Notes: generated by a model from the sequence alone, not told the origin. A stretch of DNA of 38,952 bases from Gammaproteobacteria bacterium (GCA_003645255.1 QNES01000019.1:1-38952), one strand, 5' to 3'. Positions 8,041 through 15,856 are shown, numbered from the stretch's first letter. Program-made: numbers and translations.

Positions 8041-9281
8041 TAAACATTTTCTAATGCTAATAAATCGTTCACTGTCTCCCGTTGGCGTACCACAGTCACA
8101 TGTTCACCATCAACCATTAATTCTATAGCCCTAGGGCGAGTATTATAATTGGAACTCATGGTAAATCCATAAGCACCGCAAGTTCGCACGGCTAATAAAT
8201 CGCCTTCACGTAAAGCCAATGACCGGTTTTTTCCTAAAAAATCGGCTGTTTCACAGATGGGTCCGACAATATCATAGTTTTGTATTATTTCATCTTGTCT
8301 CAGTTGTACAGGTAAGATATCCTGTTTAGCATTATATAACGCTGGGCGAATTAAATCATTCATTGCAGCATCAACGATGGCAAAATGTTTATTGGCTGTT
8401 TTTTTGAGATATTCAACTTTAGTTAATAAAATGCCAGCATTAGCAGCAATGGCTCGCCCTGGCTCTACTATAATTTCATAAGGCGTATTGCCTAATACTT
8501 GATTAAGTGCTTGTACATACTCTTTCGGTGTCGGCGGTGTTTCATTGGAATAACGCACACCTAAGCCACCACCAATATCAATATGTTGTAAATGGATGCC
8601 CTTTTGCTGTAAAGTTTCTACTAAAACCATTAAGCGTTGCAATGCATCTACAAAGGGGGCGATGTCAGTTAATTGTGAACCAATATGACAATCTATACCG
8701 ATCACTTGTAAATGAGGTAAAGCGGCTGCTTCCCTATAAACGTCGGTGGCAATGTTGACATCAACACCAAATTTATTTTCTTTTAAACCGGTTGAAATAT
8801 AGGGATGCGTTTTCGCATCAACATCGGGATTGACACGCAATGAGACAGGCGCACACAGATTCATATCACCAGCCACCTGATTAAGACGCTGCAATTCCGC
8901 TTCCGATTCAACATTAAAGCATCGAATGCCCACTTCTAAAGCACGGCGCATTTCTAGCACTGTTTTGCCTACGCCTGAAAAAACAATTTTATCAGCTTGC
9001 CCTCCTGCCCTTAATACCCGTTCTAACTCACCCCCGGAAACAATATCAAATCCAGAACCTAAACGGGCTAGAACATTTAATACTGCCAGATTAGAATTAG
9101 CCTTAACTGCATAACAAATCAGATGACGATGATTTATGAAAGCTTTATCAAAAGCATACCAATGTCGTTCAAGTGTGGCACGGGAATAAACATAACAAGG
9201 CGTACCATAAGTATCTGCCAGTGTTGTTAAATTGATTCCTTCAGCATGTAGTATATCATTATGATAATTAAAATAGTCCAT
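8040..9281 (-). CDS. lysA: Diaminopimelate decarboxylase
   Basis: A 413-residue fold-type III PLP enzyme that decarboxylates meso-diaminopimelate to L-lysine. Signatures: YAVKANSN with the PLP lysine at Lys60, GSGFDIVSGGEL, HIGSQ, the glycine-rich phosphate loop HIDIGGGLGV, EPGRAI, and the catalytic GPICETADFLG (Cys) and GAYGFTMSSNYN motifs near the C-terminus. Length and order match the family. It follows the tiny lipoprotein gene lptM on the same strand, the classical gammaproteobacterial pair; dapF, which usually follows, is absent. There is no ribosome-binding site. Instead, four tandem TAACTGA heptamers end 4 bases before the ATG. Confidence 0.97.
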   Translation of the reverse strand: MDYFNYHNDILHAEGINLTTLADTYGTPCYVYSRATLERHWYAFDKAFINHRHLICYAVKANSNLAVLNVLARLGSGFDIVSGGELERVLRAGGQADKIVFSGVGKTVLEMRRALEVGIRCFNVESEAELQRLNQVAGDMNLCAPVSLRVNPDVDAKTHPYISTGLKENKFGVDVNIATDVYREAAALPHLQVIGIDCHIGSQLTDIAPFVDALQRLMVLVETLQQKGIHLQHIDIGGGLGVRYSNETPPTPKEYVQALNQVLGNTPYEIIVEPGRAIAANAGILLTKVEYLKKTANKHFAIVDAAMNDLIRPALYNAKQDILPVQLRQDEIIQNYDIVGPICETADFLGKNRSLALREGDLLAVRTCGAYGFTMSSNYNTRPRAIELMVDGEHVTVVRQRETVNDLLALENV

Positions 9282-9285
9282 TTTT

Positions 9286-9316
9286 TCAGTTATCAGTTAT
9301 CAGTTATCAGTTATCA
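9286..9316. repeat. TAACTGA heptamer array (four perfect copies) in front of lysA
   Basis: On the plus strand TCAGTTA repeats at 9286-9292, 9293-9299, 9300-9306 and 9307-9313, followed by a degenerate TCAATTA. On the coding strand these read TAACTGA, directly upstream of the lysA ATG. The lptM stop codon (TGA, complement of 9314-9316) is at the outer end of the array. Confidence 0.92.
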
Positions 9317-9451
9317 ATTATTCAGTGGCTGTTTTTCCGTCGGTATAGGGCGTACTAAATCGCCTTTTTTACCACATCCTGTTAAGCCCATATTCAAAAT
9401 CAATGTTAAAAAACATAATCCTATTAGTATTGTTAGCGCATTATTTTTCAA
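9314..9451 (-). CDS. lptM: Small LptM/YifL-type lipoprotein
   Basis: A 45-residue reading frame starting at TTG (9451-9449), easily missed because it lacks an ATG. It starts with MKNN, followed by a hydrophobic stretch (ALTILIGLCFLTLILNMG), a lipobox LTGC with the lipidated Cys at residue 26, and GKKGDLVRP. LTGCGxKGxL is the hallmark of LptM (YifL), a lipoprotein that in E. coli assists maturation of the LPS transporter LptDE. Its position directly upstream of lysA is the conserved gammaproteobacterial arrangement, which strongly supports a 45-residue gene. No good ribosome-binding site is seen. Its stop codon lies in the TAACTGA array. Confidence 0.87.
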   Translation of the reverse strand: MKNNALTILIGLCFLTLILNMGLTGCGKKGDLVRPIPTEKQPLNN

Positions 9452-9545
9452 GGTTTATTATCTCACTTGATTTATAAGACATCTCAATCTATATTATAAT
9501 ATTTATTTAACTTGATGTTCAAGTTTCCCGCTTTAAAGGCGACTT

Positions 9546-9576
9546 AAAAATTTTTGAAAAAAATCTGATTTTTTTG
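9546..9576. repeat. Palindromic repeat P1, copy 6 (diverged)
   Basis: AAAAATTTTTGAAAAAAATCTGATTTTTTT, a decayed copy in the leader region of ftsY, between divergent lptM and ftsY. Only part of the two arms still pairs. Confidence 0.45.
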
Positions 9577-9631
9577 TTGAAACTTGAATTTTCAGTCTAT
9601 CCTAATTCATATTGTTAATTCTATATAGCTA

Positions 9632-10627
9632 ATGTTTGGATTCAATAAAAAAACTGACTCACCTCAAGAAAATACACCTGCCAAAATACCAAATACACCT
9701 AAAAAACAGGGTTTATTTGCTCGCTTAAAACAAGGATTAAGCAAAACTCGTGAAAATTTAACAGCAGGATTGGCTCATTTAGTCTTGGGCAAAAAGGCGA
9801 TTGATGATGATCTGCTTGAAGAAATTGAAACTTTGCTACTCACTGCCGATTTAGGAGTTGATGCAACTAATACCTTGCTTACAGATTTGACAAATCGGGT
9901 AGCTAGAAAACAACTAACTGATTCTGAAGCCTTATTTCAAGCCTTGCATGAAGATATGCAAGCTATTTTGCAGCCGGTTGAACATCCACTGGTTTTGCCT
10001 AAAGATAATAGCAAGCCCTTTGTTATTTTAATGGTAGGCATCAACGGAGCCGGAAAAACGACTACAATTGGAAAACTGGCTAAACGCTTTCAAGCAGAGG
10101 GACGCTCAGTTATGCTCGCAGCGGGAGATACTTTTCGTGCGGCAGCCATTGAACAATTAAAAGTATGGGGAGAACGGAATGATGTCCCGGTGATTGCCCA
10201 ACATAATAGAGCGGATGCTGCTTCGGTCATTTTTGATGCCCTACAAGCGGCAACAGCGCGTGGTATTGATGTGCTGATTGCAGATACTGCCGGGCGATTA
10301 CATACCCAGGATAATCTCATGGAAGAGTTGAAAAAAGTTCGGCGAGTCATTAATAAATTGGATTCGACTGCACCCCATGAAATTATGTTAGCAATTGATG
10401 CCGGTATTGGTCAAAATGCCTTGATCCAGGTAAAACAATTTCATAAAGCAATTGGGGTAACCGGTTTAACAATTACTAAACTTGATGGTACCGCTAAGGG
10501 CGGTATTATTTTTGCGATAGCTAAAAAAACCGGGTTACCTATTCGTTTTATAGGCGTTGGTGAGCAAGTTAATGACTTACGGCAATTTGAAGCCGCGAGT
10601 TTTGTAGAAGCATTATTGAGTCAGTAA
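9632..10627 (+). CDS. ftsY: Signal recognition particle receptor FtsY
   Basis: A 331-residue SRP-type GTPase. A short, Lys/Gln-rich N-terminal tail of about 25 residues replaces the long acidic A-domain of E. coli FtsY; GLFARLKQGLSKTRENL then forms the membrane-binding/N-domain start. GTPase motifs: GINGAGKTTT (136-145), DTFRAAAIEQL, DTAGR, TKLDG, and the closing GVGEQVNDLRQF. It docks ribosome-SRP complexes at the inner membrane. ftsE follows after 200 bases, conserving the ftsY-ftsE-ftsX order. No clear ribosome-binding site precedes the ATG. Confidence 0.97.
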   Translation: MFGFNKKTDSPQENTPAKIPNTPKKQGLFARLKQGLSKTRENLTAGLAHLVLGKKAIDDDLLEEIETLLLTADLGVDATNTLLTDLTNRVARKQLTDSEALFQALHEDMQAILQPVEHPLVLPKDNSKPFVILMVGINGAGKTTTIGKLAKRFQAEGRSVMLAAGDTFRAAAIEQLKVWGERNDVPVIAQHNRADAASVIFDALQAATARGIDVLIADTAGRLHTQDNLMEELKKVRRVINKLDSTAPHEIMLAIDAGIGQNALIQVKQFHKAIGVTGLTITKLDGTAKGGIIFAIAKKTGLPIRFIGVGEQVNDLRQFEAASFVEALLSQ

Positions 10628-10628
10628 A

Positions 10629-10649
10629 TCAGTTATCAGTTATCATTAA
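10629..10649. repeat. TAACTGA heptamers after ftsY
   Basis: Two complete TCAGTTA units (10629-10635, 10636-10642) and a decayed third (TCATTAA), starting 1 base after the ftsY stop codon. They are in the opposite orientation to the copies just before ftsE, so the ftsY-ftsE gap is bracketed by inverted arrays. Confidence 0.8.
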
Positions 10650-10674
10650 TGCGAATTAAGAGTTGAATTTTGTG

Positions 10675-10703
10675 AGTTACCACAGGTTCCACCTGTGGTA
10701 ACT
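10675..10703. repeat. Perfect inverted repeat, possible terminator or attenuator, ftsY-ftsE gap
   Basis: AGTTACCACAGGT, loop TCC, then its exact reverse complement: 13-bp perfect arms. It is followed by A-rich rather than T-rich sequence on the plus strand, so it is not a classical intrinsic terminator of ftsY; it could be an RNA-stability hairpin. Confidence 0.7.
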
Positions 10704-10796
10704 AAAAAAGCATATTAAGCATTTTTGCAGATGCTGACGAACTTGAACGAATACTTTTTTCCAGCCTCAAAAGTACACGCATTAAAAGCAAAACTG

Positions 10797-10825
10797 ATAA
10801 CTGAACACTGATAACTGGTAACTGA
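10797..10825. repeat. TAACTGA heptamers directly before ftsE
   Basis: TAACTGA at 10798-10804, TAACTGG at 10812-10818 and TAACTGA at 10819-10825, the last ending 2 bases before the ftsE ATG. No Shine-Dalgarno sequence is present in this position. Confidence 0.85.
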
Positions 10826-10827
10826 AA

Positions 10828-11499
10828 ATGATCCTTTTTAACAAAGTCAGCAAACGTTATCCAGGCGGATATAAAGCACTCATCCAGGTTAATTTCCACT
10901 TAAAACGGGGAGAAATGACATTTTTGACGGGACATTCCGGTGCCGGCAAAAGTACATTATTGCGCCTAATTGCATTGATTGAACGCAATAGTAGTGGACA
11001 AATTGTCGTTGGTGGACAAAATTTAAGCCGTTTGCCTAATCATCATATCCCCTACTTAAGGCGCAAAATAGGTATGACATTTCAAGAACATCGCCTACTT
11101 TTTGACCGGACTGTATTTGATAATGTCGCCCTACCACTCGTCATTGCTGGTTTTAGGCATCAAGAAATTCGCCGTCGTGTCCGAGCCGCATTAGATAAAG
11201 TCGGCTTGCTTAATAAAGAAAAAAGTTATCCTATTACCCTATCCGGGGGACAACAACAACGGGTTGGTATTGCTCGTGCCGTTGTTAATAAACCACCCAT
11301 TCTACTCGCCGATGAGCCCACTGGTAATTTGGATCCGGGTTTAGCCAGGGAAATAATGAATTTATTTGTGCAATTTAATCAAGTCGGAGTTACGGTATTA
11401 ATCGCCTCACATGCTTTAGGGTTAATCAAAAGTATGGGATATCGTACTCTTATTTTGCAACAGGGCAACTTAATCGGTGATACCTATCCGCGCCGTTGA
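10828..11499 (+). CDS. ftsE: Cell division ATP-binding protein FtsE
   Basis: A 223-residue ABC ATPase with Walker A GHSGAGKST (35-43), Q-loop in GMTFQEHRLL, signature LSGGQQQR (138-145), Walker B ILLADEP (158-164) and the switch His in IASHA. FtsE pairs with FtsX at the division septum and drives the periplasmic activation of peptidoglycan amidases. The stop codon overlaps the ftsX start by one base (TGATG), so translation is coupled. The ATG lacks a Shine-Dalgarno sequence and is preceded by TAACTGA repeats. Confidence 0.97.
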   Translation: MILFNKVSKRYPGGYKALIQVNFHLKRGEMTFLTGHSGAGKSTLLRLIALIERNSSGQIVVGGQNLSRLPNHHIPYLRRKIGMTFQEHRLLFDRTVFDNVALPLVIAGFRHQEIRRRVRAALDKVGLLNKEKSYPITLSGGQQQRVGIARAVVNKPPILLADEPTGNLDPGLAREIMNLFVQFNQVGVTVLIASHALGLIKSMGYRTLILQQGNLIGDTYPRR

Positions 11500-12470
11500 T
11501 GAAACACTCTACTCATTTACAAAATAATCCACGCCGCAAAGCGAAACCTTCACAGCAAGGTCATGCTTGGCTATTACACCACCTTTACGTTTTATTTTCC
11601 AGTTTAGGGCGTATTGCCCGCACCCCTTTACCCAGTTTGATGACCGCGGCAGTCATTGGAATTGCTTTGGCTCTACCAACCGGTTTATATCTGTTACTAG
11701 AAAATGTTCAGCAAATCAGTAATGATTGGGAAAGTGTCGCCCAAATGTCCTTATTTATCAAACCAGAAATTAATGATGACGCTAAAATTAATGCATTTGC
11801 AAAAAAATTAGAGCAACATCCTGATATTCATGGCATACGAATCATCACACCAGCACAAGCCCTGGAAGAATACCGCCAGTTATCCGGATTTGGGGACGCT
11901 TTAAAAGCACTGGAAGAAAATCCATTGCCGGCGGTAATAGTTATTCAACCGGCTAGTTCCGAGGTAGAAGCCAATCAACGTTTACTCAAAAATTTAGAAC
12001 AATTGCCCGAAGTTGACATTGTTCAATTTGATATGCTTTGGTTAAAACGCCTCTTTACCATTATAACAATTATACGGCGAGGCGTATTAATACTAGCCGG
12101 TTTACTTTCATTAGCGGTGTTACTCGTGATAGGCAATACGATCCGCCTAGCCATTTATAATCGCCGTGACGAAATCGAAATTTATAAATTAGTTGGCGCA
12201 ACTGATACCTTTATTCGTCGCCCTTTTTTATATATCGGCTTTTGGTATGGTTTATTTGGTGGACTCATTGCATGGGTATTAGTCAATATTTCACTTTGGT
12301 TACTAAAAAAACCAGTCAAACAGTTGGCTATTTTATATGAAAGCCAATTTGAATTAGTCACTTTAGATGCATTATCCAGTTTTATATTACTTTTTTGTGG
12401 TGCGCTACTTGGACTTGCAGGAGCATGGTTAGCCGTTGGACAACACTTAAAAAATATACAACCCCGTTAA
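11499..12470 (+). CDS. ftsX: Cell division protein FtsX
   Basis: A 323-residue membrane partner of FtsE. A basic cytoplasmic N-terminus of about 45 residues precedes TM1 (LMTAAVIGIALALPTGLYLL). A periplasmic domain of about 110 residues follows, then three TM helices: GVLILAGLLSLAVLLVIGN, FLYIGFWYGLFGGLIAWVL and SFILLFCGALLGLAGAWLAV. The cytoplasmic loop IYNRRDEIEIYKLVGAT is the conserved FtsX segment contacting FtsE. A TTG three bases upstream is possible, but the ATG overlapping the ftsE stop is preferred. A response-regulator gene starts after 5 intervening bases and may be co-transcribed. Confidence 0.96.
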   Translation: MKHSTHLQNNPRRKAKPSQQGHAWLLHHLYVLFSSLGRIARTPLPSLMTAAVIGIALALPTGLYLLLENVQQISNDWESVAQMSLFIKPEINDDAKINAFAKKLEQHPDIHGIRIITPAQALEEYRQLSGFGDALKALEENPLPAVIVIQPASSEVEANQRLLKNLEQLPEVDIVQFDMLWLKRLFTIITIIRRGVLILAGLLSLAVLLVIGNTIRLAIYNRRDEIEIYKLVGATDTFIRRPFLYIGFWYGLFGGLIAWVLVNISLWLLKKPVKQLAILYESQFELVTLDALSSFILLFCGALLGLAGAWLAVGQHLKNIQPR

Positions 12471-12475
12471 ATAAT

Positions 12476-13108
12476 ATGACTACTGAACCGACTATTTTTA
12501 TTGTTGACGATAATAAAATCATACATCAAATGATAGAACAAGTCATTAAAACACTCAATAAAAAAATGGTTTCCTATTTTTCTGCTCTAGAGTTCTTAAA
12601 CAATGTCAATCCTGATGCCGCCGGTTGTTTATTGCTTGATTTTATGATGCCCCTTATGAATGGAACTGAACTCTACGATCAGATGAGGATACGACATTTT
12701 TCCATGCCTGTGATCATGATCACGGCATTTGGAAATGTCTCTTTAGCGGTTGATGAAATGAAAAAAGGCTTGTTTGATTTTATTGAAAAACCTATAGAAC
12801 CTCAGGTATTAATTGATACAGTTCAACGTGCGCTTGATTATGACGCGCAGCAGCGTGAAATCAATCTACAGCAGCATGAATTATTAGCCCGCTTAAAAAC
12901 TTTGACACCGAAAGAACATGAAGTGATGGAAAAAGTGGTGAAAGGGAAACTTAGTAAAATTATTGCTTATGAACAGGGCATATCTATGAAAACCGTTGAA
13001 AAACACCGCGCCCACGTCATGAAAAAAATGCAAGCTAAAAACATTGCACAACTCGTCCATATCAGCGAACAGTGTGGTATTTTTACATCTCATTTTTCAG
13101 ATAAATAA
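12476..13108 (+). CDS. FixJ/NarL-type response regulator (REC + LuxR-type HTH)
   Basis: A 210-residue two-domain regulator. The receiver domain has FIVDDN (acidic pocket), phosphoacceptor Asp55 in LLLDFMMP, Thr83 in MITAF and Lys105 in FIEKPIE. From about residue 140 a LuxR-type helix-turn-helix follows: LTPKEHEVMEKVVKGKLSKIIA..GISMKTVEKHRAHVMKKM. The canonical SNKxIA is altered to LSKIIA. The FixJ/TodT style of receiver suggests a transcription activator, but no cognate histidine kinase is adjacent. The ATG lies 5 bases after the ftsX stop, so it probably belongs to the ftsEX transcript. A longer open frame overlapping ftsX is rejected. Targets are unknown. Confidence 0.93.
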   Translation: MTTEPTIFIVDDNKIIHQMIEQVIKTLNKKMVSYFSALEFLNNVNPDAAGCLLLDFMMPLMNGTELYDQMRIRHFSMPVIMITAFGNVSLAVDEMKKGLFDFIEKPIEPQVLIDTVQRALDYDAQQREINLQQHELLARLKTLTPKEHEVMEKVVKGKLSKIIAYEQGISMKTVEKHRAHVMKKMQAKNIAQLVHISEQCGIFTSHFSDK

Positions 13109-13608
13109 TTTCAATTATCCGTCTTGGAATAAATTCCAAGGCTAACAGCTAAAGTCGGCTAAAGCAGACTAACGAAGATAGCATTTTTAGTTAGTTGGTT
13201 TTAACCGATTTTATTAGCCGTAAAAATTTACTTTTACGGCAAATGATGTGTGCAAAGAGTGACTTGCCCAAAAATGTTCAAAAAATTTTGTACACTTATA
13301 TACTTCTCAAACTTGAACGTCCTGAGTATAAATTAAATCAGTAAGGGGACAACAAAAAAAACTTGCCCACCCTACGATACTATGATACTATAGCGGTTCT
13401 GATAATTAATTTCACAATGGCGATAACAAAAAACCATCCCTACAAGAAAAACATCTGTACTTTAGCTATTAGCTTTAGAATTTATTCTAAGGCGGATGAT
13501 ATGTGCATAGAGTAGGTACTGTAGGGGCAGACTTGCGTGTGCTCCGAAGTGAAGTTATTTTTCTAAACATCTATACTTTTTTAGCACTAATATTTTGGAG
13601 AAAGTGTC
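13109..13608. other. Intergenic region of 500 bases with decayed repeats, no gene seen
   Basis: Contains two inverted repeats, CTTGGAAT..ATTCCAAG (13123-13140) and GCCGTAAAA..TTTTACGGC (13217-13240), which may end the ftsEX-regulator transcript, although no T-run follows. Part of the region is an imperfect internal duplication: about 13236-13258 resembles about 13491-13514. Fragments of other repeat families appear at 13364-13376 (TTGCCCACCCTAC) and 13519-13530 (TGTAGGGGCAGA). The last 20 bases hold the ribosome-binding site of the WD40 gene. No open frame with coding character was found. Confidence 0.7.
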
Positions 13609-14976
13609 ATGAAAACAAACCATTGTAAGTCTATGCGATGGTTCAATCGTTCTTATTTAGTATTGGTCCCTTTGCTAGGATTACTGTTAGGCAGTATTGA
13701 AGGTTCTGCCGAAACGATAGAAGCGACTCTGACTTTTGAGGGACATACTGATTCCGTGAATAATGTCGCCATCTCAAATGATGGTTCACAAGTCCTTTCC
13801 GGCAGTTATGATAACACCATGAAATTATGGGATGTCGAAACGGGAAACGTGATTCACACTTTCCAGGGACACACAGATTTTGTGATGTCAGTTGCTTTTT
13901 CTTCAGATGCTATTGCCTTATCAGGCAGCGCAGATAATACGATAAGGCGATGGAACATAGAAACAGGAAAAAACAGTGATACCTTTCAGCAAAAAATAGG
14001 CTGGATTTATTCTATTGCTTTTTCTCCTAATAGCAACCGTGCCATTCTATCTGGTAGTCGTGATAATGCACCCAGATTATTAAATACCTTGAAGGGAACA
14101 GAAATAGATTCCTTCCAAGGGCATACTAATTGGGTTCATTTAGTCGCTATATCCAACGATAGCCAAAAAGTGTTTTCAGCCACTGATGATGGCACAATGA
14201 AAGTTTGGGATGTTGAGAGTGGTAAAGCAAAAACGATCAATGAAAATGATCAGATATGGGCTGCCGCTTTTTCGCCTGATGGGAGCAAAATTCTATCAGG
14301 GAACGCCGAAGGTGTCATAAAGTTATTTGATAGCGAAAGTGGCAAAGAAATTCGCGCTTTCAATGGGCATAGTGCTCGTGTTGATTCTATTGCTTTTTCC
14401 CCTGAAGGCAATCAAGCAGTATCAGGGGGGCATGATGGGACCATTAAAGTATGGGATATTGATTCAGGTGAAGAGATTCACATACTCAAAGGGCATACTG
14501 ATATTGTATCATCCGTCGTTTTTTCGCCCAATGGTAGCCAAATTCTATCAGGTAGTTATGACAATACCCTAAAATTGTGGGATATGATACCCACGACATG
14601 TACGTCTTCATGCATACAGATTGAAGGGTTAGAAGATGCTTATACTATTGGAACCGAGCTTGTTATGCGACTGGTGGAAACGGGAGAACGTTCTGAATTG
14701 ATTGATCTTTGGTTAGCGATTGTACTCCCTGATAACGAGATGTTATTTGTGACTTCTTTCCCAGCCGCGTCATATAGTTTGAGTCCTCAACCCTTCAAAA
14801 GTGCTGTGGAGAGTTCAGCGAAAACTCACGCTTTGCTGGATATTCAAGTATCGCCTGGAACGGCTGCTGGAGAATACACCTTTTACGCGCTTTATGTTAA
14901 GAAAGGGAAAAATCCTTTTGATGGCGAAGGTGTTTGGTTGTCTAACCTTGCACAAAAGAAGGTGATGCTAGAGTAA
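13609..14976 (+). CDS. Exported seven-bladed WD40-repeat protein
   Basis: A 455-residue protein with a Sec signal peptide (basic start, hydrophobic SYLVLVPLLGLLLGSIEG, likely cleavage after GSA near residue 34). Seven WD40 repeats of about 41 residues cover roughly 41-330; most show GHT...V..VAFS..G...LSGS.D.T.KLWD. Blades 3 and 5 have lost the GH and WD signatures. A 120-residue C-terminal module follows a CTSSC motif and reads like a beta-sandwich (ELIDLWLAIVLPDNEMLFVT, GTAAGEYTFYALYV). A seven-bladed propeller in the periplasm or outside the cell is likely; the partner is unknown. GGAG lies 8 bases before the ATG. It stands alone between repeat-rich gaps. Confidence 0.9.
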   Translation: MKTNHCKSMRWFNRSYLVLVPLLGLLLGSIEGSAETIEATLTFEGHTDSVNNVAISNDGSQVLSGSYDNTMKLWDVETGNVIHTFQGHTDFVMSVAFSSDAIALSGSADNTIRRWNIETGKNSDTFQQKIGWIYSIAFSPNSNRAILSGSRDNAPRLLNTLKGTEIDSFQGHTNWVHLVAISNDSQKVFSATDDGTMKVWDVESGKAKTINENDQIWAAAFSPDGSKILSGNAEGVIKLFDSESGKEIRAFNGHSARVDSIAFSPEGNQAVSGGHDGTIKVWDIDSGEEIHILKGHTDIVSSVVFSPNGSQILSGSYDNTLKLWDMIPTTCTSSCIQIEGLEDAYTIGTELVMRLVETGERSELIDLWLAIVLPDNEMLFVTSFPAASYSLSPQPFKSAVESSAKTHALLDIQVSPGTAAGEYTFYALYVKKGKNPFDGEGVWLSNLAQKKVMLE

Positions 14977-15064
14977 ACCATTAATTTCACAAGAAGGGCA
15001 AACACTATAAGGGTAGCCCCGAATCTATTTGTAGGGGCAGATCTACGTGTCTGCCCTTGTGATA
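14977..15064. repeat. Repeat fragment (P2-like) between the WD40 gene and the MITE
   Basis: GGGCAAACAC near 14996 and GTGTCTGCCCTT near 15048 are imperfect inverted ends around GTAGGGGCAGATCTACG. It belongs to the same loose GTAGGGG/CCCCTAC family seen near 13519, 15710, 18950 and 35412. Confidence 0.55.
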
Positions 15065-15165
15065 CTCAGCGCGGGAACAAACTTAACTTTTATCTAATGA
15101 GGAAGGTGGGCAAAAAAAAGACTTTACCCACCCTACCTAAAAGTTTAAATTGTGCCCGCGTGCAG
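15065..15165 (+). mobile_element. MITE-like element M1, copy A (upstream of nap)
   Basis: A 101-base element with imperfect terminal inverted repeats: CTCAGCGCGGGAACAA at the left against CTGCACGCGGGCACAA reading in from the right, about 22 matches over 29 positions. It is flanked on both sides by TA (15063-15064 and 15166-15167), as expected from a Tc1/mariner or IS630-type insertion. The centre carries GGTGGGCAAAAAAAAG..CTTTACCCACC, a further inverted repeat. It contains no coding frame and ends 37 bases before napF. Copy B is at 18999-19099 in the opposite orientation and has the same length. Confidence 0.8.
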
Positions 15166-15202
15166 TAGAACAAACCTTTGTGAAACTGAAAATTATATAT
15201 AA

Positions 15203-15685
15203 ATGGCAACAAATCCTATCAGTCGTTTCCAGTTTTTACGTGGCGATTTCAGAGGAAAACAACCATTGCGTCCACCATGGGCTGGTAGTGAAGCAGAATT
15301 TGTGATCAATTGCCAGCGTTGTGGTGAATGTATTAAGGTTTGCCCAGAAAATATTTTGGAAAAGGGGCGTGGTGGTTTTTCCCAAGTCAATTTTCAACGG
15401 GGTGAATGTACTTTTTGTGGTTACTGTGTTGATCACTGTCCTAATAATGCTTTACAACGGACAAATGGTCCACCTTGGCAAATAAAAGCCCACATTGATA
15501 CGCAATGTTTGATAAAACAAGGGATTACCTGTGTCACTTGCCATGAACATTGTGAACTTGAAGCGATACAATTTTCATTAGATCGCGTCGCTATCCCAAC
15601 AGTCAATCTTGAAATATGCAATGGCTGTGGTGCTTGTTATCAAGGATGTCCGGTTACGGCAATTATTATTAAGGAACGTGCGTGA
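15203..15685 (+). CDS. napF: Ferredoxin-type protein NapF
   Basis: A 160-residue iron-sulfur protein. Four cysteine clusters: Cys37/40/43/47, Cys69/72/75/79, Cys102/110/113/117 and Cys139/142/145/149. The first, second and fourth are classical CxxCxxCxxxC; the third is the irregular cluster also found in E. coli NapF. The N-terminal RPPWAGSEAEF matches RPPWSGDESHF of E. coli. NapF is cytoplasmic and linked to maturation of the iron-sulfur centre of NapA. The last codons (..GAA CGT GCG TGA) fall within a repeat element that fills the napF-napA gap. No strong ribosome-binding site is visible. Confidence 0.95.
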   Translation: MATNPISRFQFLRGDFRGKQPLRPPWAGSEAEFVINCQRCGECIKVCPENILEKGRGGFSQVNFQRGECTFCGYCVDHCPNNALQRTNGPPWQIKAHIDTQCLIKQGITCVTCHEHCELEAIQFSLDRVAIPTVNLEICNGCGACYQGCPVTAIIIKERA

Positions 15686-15794
15686 AATAGCGAGGGCGAT
15701 AACGAAGGTTTGCCCCTACATAATATAAAGTTTCGTAGGGGTAATCCCTTGTGATTACCCTTACTTTTGTCGAAAGTTATTTCAGGCACACTCC
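15673..15794 (+). mobile_element. MITE-like element M2 between napF and napA
   Basis: About 122 bases with terminal inverted repeats: GGAACGTGCGTGAAATAGC at the left; the right end, reverse-complemented, reads GGAGTGTGCCTGAAATAAC. Inside is a P2-type palindromic part (TTGCCCCTAC and GTAGGGGTAA..TTACCC). The left end covers the last four codons of napF, including its stop. A partial copy of the left end occurs at about 25083-25119, again spanning a stop codon. No coding frame. Confidence 0.72.
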
Positions 15795-15856
15795 TAAGTA
15801 GCACTTCAAATCAGTCCAAAGCTTTAGCTTTGCATAATGATGAAAAAAAAATGAAT

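Noticed and set aside
9286-9316. Heptamer array as a CRISPR
   Set aside because: Units are 7 bases with no spacers between them; this is a simple tandem repeat.
12395-12475. Extension of the response regulator into ftsX
   Set aside because: Out-of-frame overlap with the ftsX C-terminal helix; the receiver domain starts right after ATG 12476.
13109-13608. tRNA or small structured RNA gene
   Set aside because: The inverted repeats here are simple hairpins; no cloverleaf, anticodon loop or TTCRANNC box could be found in this or other gaps.
15767-15856. Longer napA from a TTG at 15767
   Set aside because: It begins in the M2 repeat element and would bury the Tat signal about 30 residues inside the protein.
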